Shown: positions 7,653-17,183, numbered from the stretch's first letter. The stretch: DNA of 64,000 nucleotides from Nocardia bovistercoris (GCF_015674855.1 NZ_JADMLG010000008.1:316365-380364); one strand, 5' to 3'. Program-made: numbers and translations. Notes: generated by a model from the letters alone, not told the origin.

Positions 7653-10600
7653 ATGAGCACATCGGTCGGTGGCATCTACGCCGAACTCTCATTGGACGAC
7701 ACCCGATTCCAACGCACCCTGACGTCGGCGCAGCAAGGATTCACATCGCTGCAATCGGCGGCGCAACGCGCCGCGTCGGACGTCGACCAGTCGTTCAACA
7801 GCGCTGGCTCCAGCATCGAACGCGGCGGACTCGGCGCACGCAACGCAGCCCGCGACATGGGCACCGTCGGCGACGCCGCCACGGGCGCGGCCCGCGACGT
7901 GGGGCGCGTCGGCAGCGCGGCGCAGAGCGCGGCGCAGGACGTCGGCCGCGTCGAACGGGCCGCGAGTTCTGCCGCGTCGGCGACGCGCGGAATGGACATC
8001 CCATCCGGGCTCGCCCGATCGGCGCGCGACGCGGCCGACGCGGTCGGCGGCATCAGCGACGCAGCCGACGGCGTCGGCCGCTCTGGCGCCGCTGCGGGTG
8101 ACGGATTCGTCGGCGGATTCAGCCAGAAAGTGAAGGGCCTCGGCGGCAAGGGAGGCCCGATCGCGATGGCGCTCGTCGGCGTCGCCGGTATCGGGCTCGC
8201 GGCTGGTGCCGTCCTGATGTCCGCCATCGAAGACGGCATGAACACCGAGAAGTCCCGCGACATGGTGCAGGCGCGTCTTGGCATCAACGAGGAGACAGTT
8301 CGGATCATGGGCGTCGCGGCCGGGAACGCTTTCACGAACGGGTGGGGCGAGAGCGTCGACGCGAACATGCAAACGCTGCAAGCCATGATCCACGGCGGTC
8401 TGCTCAACGGCGAGGAATCCGCGGCTGAGATGCAACCGATGGTCGAGCAGTTGAACGCCGTCACTGACCTGATGGGCGCGGAAGTTCCGCAGACCGTGCA
8501 GGCACTACGAGCGCTGCTCATCAACGGTCTCGCACCAGACGCCGAGTCGGCGATGGACCTGATCGTGCGGTCCTTCCAGAAGGGCGGCGACGTCGGTGAA
8601 GACCTGCTCGACGTGGTGCGCGAATACTCGGCAGGCTGGAAACAGACAGGGTTCTCGGCCGAGTACACGATGAGCCTCATCAGTCAGGCGATGAAGAACG
8701 GCGTCGACATCGCCGATCGGCCAGGCGACGCCATCCGCGAATTCGGCAGGCGCATGTATGAGGAAGCGGACACTATCAAGGAGGCGCTGACCAGCCTCAA
8801 CCTTCCCGCTGACGAGTTTTTCGACCGACTGAAGGCGGGCGGCCCCGAAGCGGAAGCCGCCTTCGACGCCGTTTTCGATGCCATCCGCGAAATCGAAGAT
8901 CCGCTGGAACGGGCGACCGCAGCGCAGGCGCTCTTGGGTGACACGGCGGGTGACTTCATCGGTGCCTTCACGCAGTGGGACCCCTCGCAGGCGCTCAAGG
9001 AATTCGGCGACGCGGCGGGCACAACCGGCCTGGCGATGCAGACGATGAGCAGCAATTCGGCGTCTGATCTGGAGGCCGCGAAGAACTCGATTACCTCGTC
9101 GGCCGATGACATCAAGCTCGCCCTGGCGGGCGCGTTCGGTCCGACCCTTCAGAAGGTCGCCGACTGGGTGTCGATGCACAAACCAGAGCTGATCGCCTTC
9201 TTCGTCGACCTCGCTGACGCCGGATTCGCCACTCTGGATGGCGTTCTCGCATTCACCTCGGGGACGCTGCGCGCCCTGGGGATGATGGCCGACGGCACGA
9301 ACGAAATGATGGGTTCGTCCGTCATGAGTCTCGGCGTATTCGCGTCCTCGCTCGGCGGTGTGCTCAAGCACATCCCTGGCATGAAGGACGCGGGCGAGGC
9401 CCTGGTATCTGCTGGCGATTCGACGCAGCAGTTCGCCGACAAGATGGGGCAGCTCGGCGACCGTACGCGGGCGCTGGCCGACACCGTCGACGCGGTCCGG
9501 CCGAAGATCGACGAAATGCGCGAATCGGTGCACACCGCTGGTTCCGAGGCAGCCAACGCGGCAGAAATGACGCGGCTGTTCGGTGGCGCGGTCACTGCGG
9601 TACCAGACGGCAAGTCGGTGCAGGTGGAGGCGCTGACGGCCGAAGCTGAGGGCCGCCTGACCGATTTCGGATTCAAAGTCGAGCACCTGCCCGGCGGTAT
9701 CTCCAAGATCACCGCACAGACCGACGAGGGGCAGAAGCTCGTCGACGACTTCATCCGCAACAACAACGGCCGAACAGTCGACCTTGAGGTGCTGGCGAAG
9801 TTCTCCGGAGCAATCGCATCCGGCTCGGTCCCGACCCGTGCGAACGGCGGTATCGACCTGTACCGCTACGCGAATGGCAAGCTGCCCGCCGACGCGACGA
9901 TCCAGCCCGCGACGCCGCACCTGGTGCAGTGGGCTGAACCGGAAACCGGAGGCGAGGCATACATCCCGATGGGACTGGCGAAGCGGTCGCGGTCGACGTC
10001 GATCCTCGCCAAGGTCGCGCAGGCATTCGGCTACGGGCTGTTCGCCTTCGCGAATGGCGGTCTGCACGGCACGGAACTGGCTGAGCGGACACGCGGCATC
10101 GAGGGTGCCCGCTACGTGTTCGGCGGCTGGGATGAATCCTGGAACACCGACTGCTCGGGCGCAGCCTCGAAGGTCGCGAACATGCTCGCCTACGGCGATC
10201 CGATGGTCGGCGGCAGATTCGCGACCGGCAACCAGGGCGAAGCCCTCGCAGCGCGCGGATTCCAGCCCGGCCCAGGCCCGGACGGCTCCGTGCGTATCGG
10301 CTGGATCAACGACCCGGACATGCCCGGAGGCGGCCACACAGCCGTCACGCTCGAAGACGGCACCAACGTGGAGATGGGCGGCGCGAGAGGAAACGGTCAG
10401 TACGGCGGCAAAGCCGCAGGATGGAGCCAGTTTCCGAACGTCATGCACTACCCGGTGTCCGGCAACGTCGGCACCGGCCAGAAAGGCAGCGGCGCCACGG
10501 ACGCGTCGACGGCTGGCGGCAACTCGTCGACGGCGAAGAGTTCGACGACATCCGGTGTGCAGGATGTGCGCGTCACCAACTGGCCCGCAGGGCTCGGCGC

Positions 10601-11231
10601 GAACGACGACGAACGCAAACCGATCGCGACCCTCTCGGCTCGCTGGTTCGCTGACGGCACCGAAGATCACACGGCCCAGATCGCTTCGCCTGGCGACCTG
10701 CGGGTGTGGGCCGAACCCGAAACCGGTGGTGAGGCGTATATCCCGCTCGCTGAGGCTAAGCGGTCGCGGTCGACCGCGATTCTCGCGCGGGTCGCGGACC
10801 GATTCGGTTTCCGGCTCTCCCGGTACGCGCTCGGTGGTTTCGGCGGTGTCGGCGACCAAGGCGACGGCGGTACACATACCGGCTCGTGGACGGTCGCCAG
10901 CCGCGCGGCGCGGTCCGGTATTCCGCTCTCGACTCCGTCGCGGTCCGTACCGCTCGCGGTGTGGGGGCAGCACGCGTACCGGGCGGCGCTGCTCGCTGCC
11001 GGTGGCGCGATGGCGTTGCGGTCCGGCTGGTCCGACGACGGCACGACATTCCAGGGGTTCGACACGGGAAGCAACGCGATTCCCAACTACGACGAGGGCC
11101 TGAAGCAGGTCACGACGCTGCTGGAACAGATCAAGGCAGCCGCGGAAGGCCGCGCCCCGGTGGAGGTCGATGTCGACATCGACTCAGGTCGCCGTGAGGC
11201 GGCGCTCAACATTCGACAGCTCGGGGTCTGA
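7653..11231 (+). CDS. Tape measure protein with NlpC/P60-like peptidase domain
   Basis: At 1,192 aa this is the longest phage gene and follows the chaperones. The first 140 residues are helical and rich in Ala/Arg/Asp repeats, residues 165-190 are a hydrophobic segment, and residues 200-640 are mostly helical. Residues about 812-932 form a cysteine peptidase-like domain with the nucleophile region NTDCSGAASKVAN (Cys834) and GGHTAV (His895), the NlpC/P60 arrangement that would cut peptidoglycan during DNA entry. Two copies of WAEPETGGEAYIP followed by KRSRST flank that domain (about residues 759 and 1018). Role: sets tail length and forms part of the injection path. Confidence 0.88.
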   Translation: MSTSVGGIYAELSLDDTRFQRTLTSAQQGFTSLQSAAQRAASDVDQSFNSAGSSIERGGLGARNAARDMGTVGDAATGAARDVGRVGSAAQSAAQDVGRVERAASSAASATRGMDIPSGLARSARDAADAVGGISDAADGVGRSGAAAGDGFVGGFSQKVKGLGGKGGPIAMALVGVAGIGLAAGAVLMSAIEDGMNTEKSRDMVQARLGINEETVRIMGVAAGNAFTNGWGESVDANMQTLQAMIHGGLLNGEESAAEMQPMVEQLNAVTDLMGAEVPQTVQALRALLINGLAPDAESAMDLIVRSFQKGGDVGEDLLDVVREYSAGWKQTGFSAEYTMSLISQAMKNGVDIADRPGDAIREFGRRMYEEADTIKEALTSLNLPADEFFDRLKAGGPEAEAAFDAVFDAIREIEDPLERATAAQALLGDTAGDFIGAFTQWDPSQALKEFGDAAGTTGLAMQTMSSNSASDLEAAKNSITSSADDIKLALAGAFGPTLQKVADWVSMHKPELIAFFVDLADAGFATLDGVLAFTSGTLRALGMMADGTNEMMGSSVMSLGVFASSLGGVLKHIPGMKDAGEALVSAGDSTQQFADKMGQLGDRTRALADTVDAVRPKIDEMRESVHTAGSEAANAAEMTRLFGGAVTAVPDGKSVQVEALTAEAEGRLTDFGFKVEHLPGGISKITAQTDEGQKLVDDFIRNNNGRTVDLEVLAKFSGAIASGSVPTRANGGIDLYRYANGKLPADATIQPATPHLVQWAEPETGGEAYIPMGLAKRSRSTSILAKVAQAFGYGLFAFANGGLHGTELAERTRGIEGARYVFGGWDESWNTDCSGAASKVANMLAYGDPMVGGRFATGNQGEALAARGFQPGPGPDGSVRIGWINDPDMPGGGHTAVTLEDGTNVEMGGARGNGQYGGKAAGWSQFPNVMHYPVSGNVGTGQKGSGATDASTAGGNSSTAKSSTTSGVQDVRVTNWPAGLGANDDERKPIATLSARWFADGTEDHTAQIASPGDLRVWAEPETGGEAYIPLAEAKRSRSTAILARVADRFGFRLSRYALGGFGGVGDQGDGGTHTGSWTVASRAARSGIPLSTPSRSVPLAVWGQHAYRAALLAAGGAMALRSGWSDDGTTFQGFDTGSNAIPNYDEGLKQVTTLLEQIKAAAEGRAPVEVDVDIDSGRREAALNIRQLGV

Positions 11232-11250
11232 CCCCGGAAATGGGGTTGCG

Positions 11251-12081
11251 ATGTCGGTTCGGTACGAACTGCACGGCATTGAACGTCCCGGCCATCCGCG
11301 CCTCGTGTGGCGATTCGGCGAACCCGATTGCCCGCTGCGTCTCGCCGAGGCCCCAACGGGTCTCGGCGGTGCGCAGGCGACCCACGTACGGCAGGCCAAC
11401 GCCAGACAAGCCGGTGCGACGTGGCGCGGCATCGAACGCGGTATCAACACGATCGGACTCGTCGTGCGTGTCGGCCCGGTCGAGCCGGGCGCGGTCGCCA
11501 TCGACCTGTGGCAGTCCTGGCGAGGGTCGCTCGGCACTGGCGAGCAGATCGGCGAATTCCATGCCATCTCCCCTGGTGGCGGCGACCGATTCCAGTGGGT
11601 TCGGCGTGAGAGCGTCGTCGCCGATTCAGCGGTCGACCTACTCGACACCGTCGGCGCGGTCACCGAATCAGTGGTGCTCGGCTCCGATGAGAGTTGGTGG
11701 ATGGGTCAGACGGCGCACCTCGGGCCGCTCGCGCCGGGCAGCTTCTCCGGCCGCAGCCTGTACAACGACGGCGACTGTGCCGCGTGGGTGTTCTGGCAAC
11801 TGACCGGACCGGGCTCATATGAGATCGGCGTCGGCGACGAGGCGGTCATGCTGCCGATGCTCGGCGTCGGCGAAGTATGGACGGTCGAGACCAACCCGGA
11901 GTATCCGCACATCAAGAACTCCGACGGGCTCGACACCTGGGAGATTGCGGGCAATATCGGCTGGTACACGTCGGTGCCTGCCAAATCTCTGGCGCCGCTG
12001 CATATCGTCGGCACCGGCACGTCGTCGGTGTCGCGGGTCGAAGCGTGGATGCCACAAAAGTATGAGGCGGCGGTCGCGTGA
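11251..12081 (+). CDS. Distal tail (Dit-like) minor tail protein
   Basis: A 276-aa protein placed 19 bases after the tape measure gene; the ATG at 11251 is the first in-frame start after that gene's stop. It is beta-rich, with segments such as ARQAGATWRGIERGINTIGL, VAIDLWQSWRG and a C-terminal carbohydrate-module-like part (GVGEVWTVETNPEYPHIKNS). Position and size fit the Dit hub protein that joins the tail tube to the tip. The GTG of the following gene overlaps its stop. Confidence 0.7.
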   Translation: MSVRYELHGIERPGHPRLVWRFGEPDCPLRLAEAPTGLGGAQATHVRQANARQAGATWRGIERGINTIGLVVRVGPVEPGAVAIDLWQSWRGSLGTGEQIGEFHAISPGGGDRFQWVRRESVVADSAVDLLDTVGAVTESVVLGSDESWWMGQTAHLGPLAPGSFSGRSLYNDGDCAAWVFWQLTGPGSYEIGVGDEAVMLPMLGVGEVWTVETNPEYPHIKNSDGLDTWEIAGNIGWYTSVPAKSLAPLHIVGTGTSSVSRVEAWMPQKYEAAVA

Positions 12082-13640
12082 GCGCGCCCGTCACGCCGAA
12101 TCCGGTGTGGAAGCCGAACACGAAGACACCACCCGCATTCGACATCGAGGTATTCAGCCAGGACTACCTACGGTCGCGTCCACTCGGCCCCTACATGAAG
12201 GCACGATTCGGCTGGTTCTGGCGTACACCGGGCACCGGCACGATTCAGGTCCGCCAGGACCACCCGCTAGCGGCCCGTCTGATGGCCTGCAAACGCGACG
12301 TCGTGCCGATTCGCACCTACTACAACGGCATCCCGTGGGATGGCCGCGTCATCGCGGCGATATCGGAGGGCAAGCCGGGTCAGCAGATCGTCACCGCGAC
12401 GTGCATCTCCAACCTGTATTGGATTCTGACGCTGCTGGCGTGGGTCAGTCCGGGGCTTCCCCCGGAGGTACAGATCGCGTTGACCGGCAAACAGGATGTC
12501 GTGTTCGGGCCGACCGACTTCGTCCTGAAGTCGTATCTGGCGCGCAACGCGATCCGGATGCAGAAGCCGGTCTACGTGAAACTGCCCGTGCAGTACGACA
12601 TTCCGGAACTGCCGCAGCTCGCCGATATCGACACACTCGACGACCTGCTAGCACTGGTCAATTCGTTGACGGCGGACGTGACCGTGCTGTCCGCGCGCAT
12701 GACCCAGCTCGACGAGTTGTTCGCGTCGGCGCTCGACTCGAGCGACCGGGGCATGACCTGCAATCTGTGGATTCCGCGAGACGGGCCGTCGCCCCTGGTG
12801 TTCAATACCGACACCCTCGCCCGGCTGCAAAACATCCTCGACCTGTCCGGTGACAACTTCTTCTGGTTCACCAACCCGGACAACATACTTGGGCTCGCTG
12901 ACCCGGACGAGTGGGGCGCGATGCAGCGCGCCGGATACGTATTCGACACCCGCGTGAAGCGGGATCGACGCTGGATGCAATGGCGCACCGACTCCGGTCA
13001 GATCGTCAACATCAGGCGCGGTGTGCAGCATCCGACGCACCATTCGGTCGTCGTCGGAGGCAAGGCACCGGACTTCGTCAATCAGACGATCGAATGGGCC
13101 GCGAACCTCGCGCTGCAAGCGTTCCTCAACGCCATCTTTCCGGGTGCGGCACTGGGCTCGATCCTGGTCGGCGACATGTTCGACGACCTGTTTTTCGCGT
13201 ACCAGAAATTCGACGACCCGGAACTGAAAGCGGACCTCGGTGAGCACGGATTCGGCGAGAAGTTCGCCGACAACAGCGCCGCCTACAGCCTGGACGCGTT
13301 CGCGGTCGGCATGGCTTCGCTCAAGGCGGGCGGTGGCGGCGAATCGCTCGAAATCGAGGTGAAGGCAGGCGGTATCGACGGCCGCGGCTTTTCATTCGGC
13401 GTCGACGACGGCTCCGGCCGCAGGTTCGACGTCGGCGACATCATGTCGTTCTGGGACGACGGAACCGTGGTCGAAGACTACGTGTCCGCTGTCGAGGTCG
13501 AGGACTCGCCCGGCGAGGTCTGCACGGAGTTCGTGTCGATCGGCGACCGCGACCCGCTCGACGACCCTTGGACAACTCTGATCGGCCGCGTGAAGGGTCT
13601 CGCCGCCTTCTCTCGCGCCATCGCAAACGGCACCGGATAG
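12078..13640 (+). CDS. Tail tip (Tal/Gp37-like) protein
   Basis: A 520-aa protein with a GTG start in a GTGA overlap with the Dit-like gene. It contains FGWFWRTPGTGTIQV, the RPLGPYMKARF lead, and a later set of segments (GQIVNIRRGVQHPTHHSVVV, RFDVGDIMSFWDDGTVV) that I associate with the Gp37-like/Tal proteins of actinophages such as ReqiPepy6. In this family the protein forms the tail-tip hub and contacts the cell envelope. The family link is from memory of the sequence type, so the general call (tail tip) is firmer than the family name. Confidence 0.7.
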   Translation: MSAPVTPNPVWKPNTKTPPAFDIEVFSQDYLRSRPLGPYMKARFGWFWRTPGTGTIQVRQDHPLAARLMACKRDVVPIRTYYNGIPWDGRVIAAISEGKPGQQIVTATCISNLYWILTLLAWVSPGLPPEVQIALTGKQDVVFGPTDFVLKSYLARNAIRMQKPVYVKLPVQYDIPELPQLADIDTLDDLLALVNSLTADVTVLSARMTQLDELFASALDSSDRGMTCNLWIPRDGPSPLVFNTDTLARLQNILDLSGDNFFWFTNPDNILGLADPDEWGAMQRAGYVFDTRVKRDRRWMQWRTDSGQIVNIRRGVQHPTHHSVVVGGKAPDFVNQTIEWAANLALQAFLNAIFPGAALGSILVGDMFDDLFFAYQKFDDPELKADLGEHGFGEKFADNSAAYSLDAFAVGMASLKAGGGGESLEIEVKAGGIDGRGFSFGVDDGSGRRFDVGDIMSFWDDGTVVEDYVSAVEVEDSPGEVCTEFVSIGDRDPLDDPWTTLIGRVKGLAAFSRAIANGTG

Positions 13641-13649
13641 GAGGGCCGA

Positions 13650-14906
13650 ATGGCTGTTATTTACACGCCGCTGCGGTCCGGAACATACACGCTCAGTTCA
13701 GGTTTCGGCCCGCGATGGGGTACCCAGCACAACGGGCTGGACTTCGCTGCTCCGCACGACACCCCGATCTACTCAGCCACCAACGGCACAGTCGTCGCAG
13801 CCGGTCCCGCCGACGGATTCGGCAACTGGATATGGGTCGACTCGCAGGCTGAGAACGACGTCGACCTGATCTACGGGCACATGGAGGCCCGCGACCTATT
13901 GGTCAAACCCGGCGACCGCGTGCGCGCCGGTCAACTGATCGCCCTCGTCGGCTCCGACGGCGAATCCACCGGTCCTCATTGTCATTTCGAGGTGTGGACC
14001 GCACCCGGCCGCGTCGGCGGTCAACCAATAGATCCGGCGTCCTGGCTTGCGTACGCGCTCGACCCGGCCGCTTCCACACCGTCAAAGGGAGGTACCGCTG
14101 TGGGCTGGTACGGAGACCCGGTTTGGCTCGACGTCGTACTGCGCGACGAGGGTCTGACCGTCATCGAAGCGCCCGGATGGCGCGAACGCGGGGAGGGCGA
14201 TTTTCGGAACATCTGGGGTGTGATCTGCCACCACACTGGCGGATCACGCACGCCCGCAACCGAAATCATGTACGGCGTACCCGCGCTGCAAGGGCTGCTG
14301 TCGCAGATTCACCTTGCCCAGGACGGCACCGTGACCCTGTGCGGTGTCGGCGTCGCCTGGCACGCCGGTATGGGCGAGTATCCCGGCTTGCCGGAGGACA
14401 ACGCCAACTGGCACACGATCGGCATCGAGGCCGCCAACAACGGCACCGAAGGCTGGAGCAACGCGCAGTACTGGGCGTACGTGAAGGTGTGCGCCGCGAT
14501 CGTCCGCCGCCTCGGCTACGCGGCCGATCGTGTCATCGCTCACAAGGAATGGGCGGGACGCAAGCAAGGCAAGTGGGACCCCGGAGCGCTGGACATGGTC
14601 CGGTTCCGCGACGACGTCCAAGCCCAAATCGACCATAAAACAGGAGGTTTCCTCATGGCTCTGTCCGAAGACAAGCAGAACGAACTCTACAACCTCGTCA
14701 CCAAGGAACTCGGATACCGATTCCAGTCCCGCGCCCGCGTCGACGGCCATCAATCCGACTTCCGCGACAGCCTCGTCGGATACGTGCTCGAGGGCGACAA
14801 GAAGCTGTTCGAGCTGGAGCAGTGGCGCAGGACCGTCGACACCCGGCTCGACGAAGTCGGCACGAAGCTCGACCGCATCCTCGCGGCGCTCGTCCGCGCC
14901 GCCTGA
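13650..14906 (+). CDS. Three-module endolysin: M23 peptidase, amidase, C-terminal domain
   Basis: A 418-aa lysin with a strong RBS (AGGAGGG) before the ATG. Residues 1-130 are an M23 zinc peptidase with H27-x3-D31 (QHNGLDF) and H110-x-H112 (GPHCHFEVW). Residues 155-330 are an amidase_2/PGRP-type N-acetylmuramoyl-L-alanine amidase with ICHHTGG (H194/H195), AHKEW (H298) and KWDPG (D310). Residues 336-418 are a helical domain ending VGTKLDRILAALV, a likely binding or oligomerising module. Inside the gene, GGGAGG precedes an in-frame GTG at 14100 (residue 151) and AGGAGG precedes an in-frame ATG at 14655 (residue 336), exactly at the domain borders, so shorter products are possible. The holin follows. 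Confidence 0.9.
   Translation: MAVIYTPLRSGTYTLSSGFGPRWGTQHNGLDFAAPHDTPIYSATNGTVVAAGPADGFGNWIWVDSQAENDVDLIYGHMEARDLLVKPGDRVRAGQLIALVGSDGESTGPHCHFEVWTAPGRVGGQPIDPASWLAYALDPAASTPSKGGTAVGWYGDPVWLDVVLRDEGLTVIEAPGWRERGEGDFRNIWGVICHHTGGSRTPATEIMYGVPALQGLLSQIHLAQDGTVTLCGVGVAWHAGMGEYPGLPEDNANWHTIGIEAANNGTEGWSNAQYWAYVKVCAAIVRRLGYAADRVIAHKEWAGRKQGKWDPGALDMVRFRDDVQAQIDHKTGGFLMALSEDKQNELYNLVTKELGYRFQSRARVDGHQSDFRDSLVGYVLEGDKKLFELEQWRRTVDTRLDEVGTKLDRILAALVRAA
14087..14102 (+). promoter_or_regulatory. Internal RBS and in-frame GTG in the endolysin gene
   Basis: GGGAGG at 14087-14092 sits 7 bases ahead of GTG 14100-14102, which is in frame with the endolysin and begins at the linker before the amidase domain. 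Initiation here would give a 268-aa amidase plus C-terminal protein. Confidence 0.5.
14642..14657 (+). promoter_or_regulatory. Internal RBS and in-frame ATG in the endolysin gene
   Basis: A full AGGAGG at 14642-14647 lies 7 bases ahead of ATG 14655-14657, in frame with the endolysin. Initiation here would give an 83-aa protein made of the C-terminal domain alone (MALSEDKQNELYNLVTKE...). The RBS is as strong as that of the gene's own start. Confidence 0.65.
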
Positions 14907-14977
14907 GCGCCAGCCGAAATCAATCACCGCTACGCCACCCGTATGGCGAAGCACCACACAGAAAGTTGAGGCCCGCT

Positions 14978-15235
14978 ATGGGTGAACACTCCCTCGTCCC
15001 GACCCCCTCGCAGACCGCCTACCCCTGGCGCGCGACCGCTCGCACTGTTTTCCAGGCAGCCCTGGCCATCCTGGTCGTGCTGCCGGTCGTCATCGCCACC
15101 AGCGGCATCCCCACCACCGGAGTGGTCGGCATGTTCCTGGCCGTGGCTGCCGCGATCACTCGCGTCATGGCACTGCCGGTCGTCAACGAACTCCTGCGGC
15201 GCTTCGCACCCTGGCTGCTTGCCGAACCCGCCTGA
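14978..15235 (+). CDS. Holin
   Basis: An 85-aa protein following the endolysin by 71 bases; the ATG at 14978 follows a weak GTTGAGG RBS. It has two hydrophobic stretches (about residues 24-42, FQAALAILVVLPVVIATSG, and 46-66, GVVGMFLAVAAAITRVMALP) separated by a short turn, and a basic/charged C-terminal end, the usual form of class II holins. It would form membrane lesions that release the lysin at the end of infection. A 17-bp perfect hairpin follows. Confidence 0.75.
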   Translation: MGEHSLVPTPSQTAYPWRATARTVFQAALAILVVLPVVIATSGIPTTGVVGMFLAVAAAITRVMALPVVNELLRRFAPWLLAEPA

Positions 15236-15255
15236 CCGGCAACTGATCCCAGCAC

Positions 15256-15294
15256 CGCCAGCGGCCACCCGACGCTCTCGGGTGGCCGCTGGCG
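15256..15294 (+). terminator. Strong hairpin after the holin gene
   Basis: A perfect 17-bp stem (CGCCAGCGGCCACCCGA with its complement) and a 5-base loop between the holin and the next gene. There is no U run after it, but the stem is strong enough to act as a terminator or RNA stop signal. Confidence 0.6.
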
Positions 15295-15321
15295 TGTGCC
15301 CCTACCCGCAGGAGGTCGCCG

Positions 15322-15720
15322 GTGAACGCCATCACCCCGTACCTGAAAGACATCCTCGGTTTCCTCGGCATGATCGCGGGCGCGGCCGGACTCTGGCACG
15401 CAGCCCGAACCAAGACCGCCGCCGAGTCGCGGACAGCGGAAACCACTGCGGCCCACGCGAAAGAGGCTGCCGCCGACGCGCGACTGAAAACGATGCTCGA
15501 CGCGCAGCGCGCCGACTTCGAGGTCATCGTGAAGCCCCTGCGCGACGACGTCGAGGATCTGCGCCGCGAAGTCCGCGACCTCCGCACCGCCATCGACGCA
15601 CTGCGCATCCGCTACCGAGCCGCCCTCGATTACATCCGCCGTCTCCGCGCGTGGGGCTCTGCCCGCGCCGACGGCGAACCGATCCCGGAGCCGCCCGCCG
15701 ACATCGCCGACGAGGTATAG
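15322..15720 (+). CDS. Membrane-anchored coiled-coil lysis protein (second holin-like)
   Basis: A 132-aa protein with GTG start preceded by AGGAGG. It has one N-terminal membrane segment (ILGFLGMIAGAAGLWHAA, residues 11-28) followed by a long charged coiled coil (AKEAAADARLKTMLDAQRAD to RRLRAW, residues 45-115) and an acidic/proline end. One TM plus coiled coil directly after the lysin and holin matches the second holin-like proteins of actinophages (DUF2746-like) or a spanin-like role. The gene is not in the head or tail blocks, which supports a lysis function. Confidence 0.6.
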   Translation: MNAITPYLKDILGFLGMIAGAAGLWHAARTKTAAESRTAETTAAHAKEAAADARLKTMLDAQRADFEVIVKPLRDDVEDLRREVRDLRTAIDALRIRYRAALDYIRRLRAWGSARADGEPIPEPPADIADEV

Positions 15721-15723
15721 CCG

Positions 15724-17163
15724 ATGCAGCGACTCATCAGACCACCCGAGGTAAAGGCCGATTTCGTTGGCGCACTGCAAGGTTGGCTGCGGTCGATGCT
15801 CGGCATCTCCTCCGCGCACGGCGCTGCCATCGCCGACCTGGAAACCCGCATCAGCACCGGGGCGTCGTTCTCCGACAAGTTCAACCGCCCGGACTCGGCG
15901 ACTCTGGAGAACGGTTGGATACAGGGCGGCGCGGGTCAGCCGCTAGGGATCGAGGACAACGCGGCCCGCCTCAACGGGCTCGGCATCGCGACCGGTGTCC
16001 GGTACGCGATCTGTCCTGCGGTCATGACCGACAACAATCACTCGGTCGCCGCGATCGTCAACCCGCACGGCATCGCAGCCGCCGCGAAAACGTCGCTGTA
16101 CGTGCGCGCGAACGCGGACCTGACCGAATTCGTGTACCTCAACGTGTTCCGAGACGTCATGTACCTCGGGCGCGGTACCCGGTCGGGGACGACATGGACA
16201 CACACCGACTGGCGAGTGATCCCGACCGGTGTCAGCGAGGCCGACACCGTCGAACTGGTCGCCGACGGAACGACCTATCAGGTGATCGTCAATCGCGCAG
16301 TGATCGAGCGATACCCCGACACATCCGGATATCCGGTCGACGCGTCACACCGCACCGTCGGCTTCTCGCAGGAGACCCGCATCGTCGGACTGATCCCTCA
16401 GTACTCGTTCGGTCTCGCCGGATTCTCGGCGCGGTCCGGGCTCGGCACGCTCGCCTCAACCACCGCTGTAGCAACGACAGCACAGGCGACCGCGACCGCC
16501 GCGCAATCCACCGCCACAGCCGCACAGTCCACCGCGAACTCGAAACCGAGCTACGCCGACGTCCCCACCGACGTGCCCCTGTGGGTGAACATCAATGCCA
16601 ATGACGACCCGACCTTTCCACTGTCGGCGCTGGTCATGTGGACCAACGACACCGACGGCGGCGCAGGTACCGAATCCATCTACCCGGACTATGTTCCGGC
16701 CACGCGGGTGCTCGAGCTGGGCCACATCCGGGCGACCCGCGACCGCAACTATTCGACGATCGGCTGTATAACGGGCGCTACCTCATGGGGTCTCGCGCCG
16801 CAGTCCTTCGAGATGTTCCTGTTCAAGATGAGTCTGCTGAACGGGAACCTGACGAAACTGTGGTCGAGCGGCGATATCAAGTCCTCGATCGCTGCGGCCG
16901 GAACCCAGTTCCGCGTCACGATGCCCACAATCGGCGCGCTGAAGGGCGAGGTATACGCGGTCGGCGTCCATCAGATTTCGCCGAATCCCGCCTACGCGAA
17001 CCGGCCTCTGGCCTGCCTGAAATCGGCCCGTCCAGACCAGCCGTCCGGGGTGTACCCGCGCAACATCTACGGCTGGGTCGCTGCGTCCGACACCGTCCCC
17101 GCGACCATCCTCGCCTCGAATATCCAGACCAACGCTGTCATCCCGTGGCTCGTCCTCGGCTGA
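15724..17163 (+). CDS. Minor tail protein / receptor-binding candidate
   Basis: A 479-aa protein. Residues 1-45 are helical, residues 50-235 form a beta-rich lectin-like module (SDKFNRPDSATLENGWIQGG ... YRFSQETRIVG type pattern), residues 240-280 are a TAQATATAAQSTATAAQ low-complexity hinge, and residues 285-479 are a second beta domain. The opening SDKFNRPDSATLENGW motif recurs in altered form in the gene at 18376 (DDFNRASLGSNWVTLG), so the two share a module. Its place after the lysis genes suggests tail-fibre or receptor-binding genes placed at the end of the late operon. Confidence 0.65.
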   Translation: MQRLIRPPEVKADFVGALQGWLRSMLGISSAHGAAIADLETRISTGASFSDKFNRPDSATLENGWIQGGAGQPLGIEDNAARLNGLGIATGVRYAICPAVMTDNNHSVAAIVNPHGIAAAAKTSLYVRANADLTEFVYLNVFRDVMYLGRGTRSGTTWTHTDWRVIPTGVSEADTVELVADGTTYQVIVNRAVIERYPDTSGYPVDASHRTVGFSQETRIVGLIPQYSFGLAGFSARSGLGTLASTTAVATTAQATATAAQSTATAAQSTANSKPSYADVPTDVPLWVNINANDDPTFPLSALVMWTNDTDGGAGTESIYPDYVPATRVLELGHIRATRDRNYSTIGCITGATSWGLAPQSFEMFLFKMSLLNGNLTKLWSSGDIKSSIAAAGTQFRVTMPTIGALKGEVYAVGVHQISPNPAYANRPLACLKSARPDQPSGVYPRNIYGWVAASDTVPATILASNIQTNAVIPWLVLG

Positions 17164-17183
17164 CGGAACACTGAGGTGCCCAA

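Noticed and set aside
8505..10973. 822-residue frame opposite the tape measure gene
   Set aside because: Antisense shadow in high-GC DNA; the plus strand shows tape-measure and peptidase features.
14982..16604. 540-residue Arg-rich frame across the lysis genes
   Set aside because: It spans the holin, a strong hairpin and two other genes out of frame and contains no domain.
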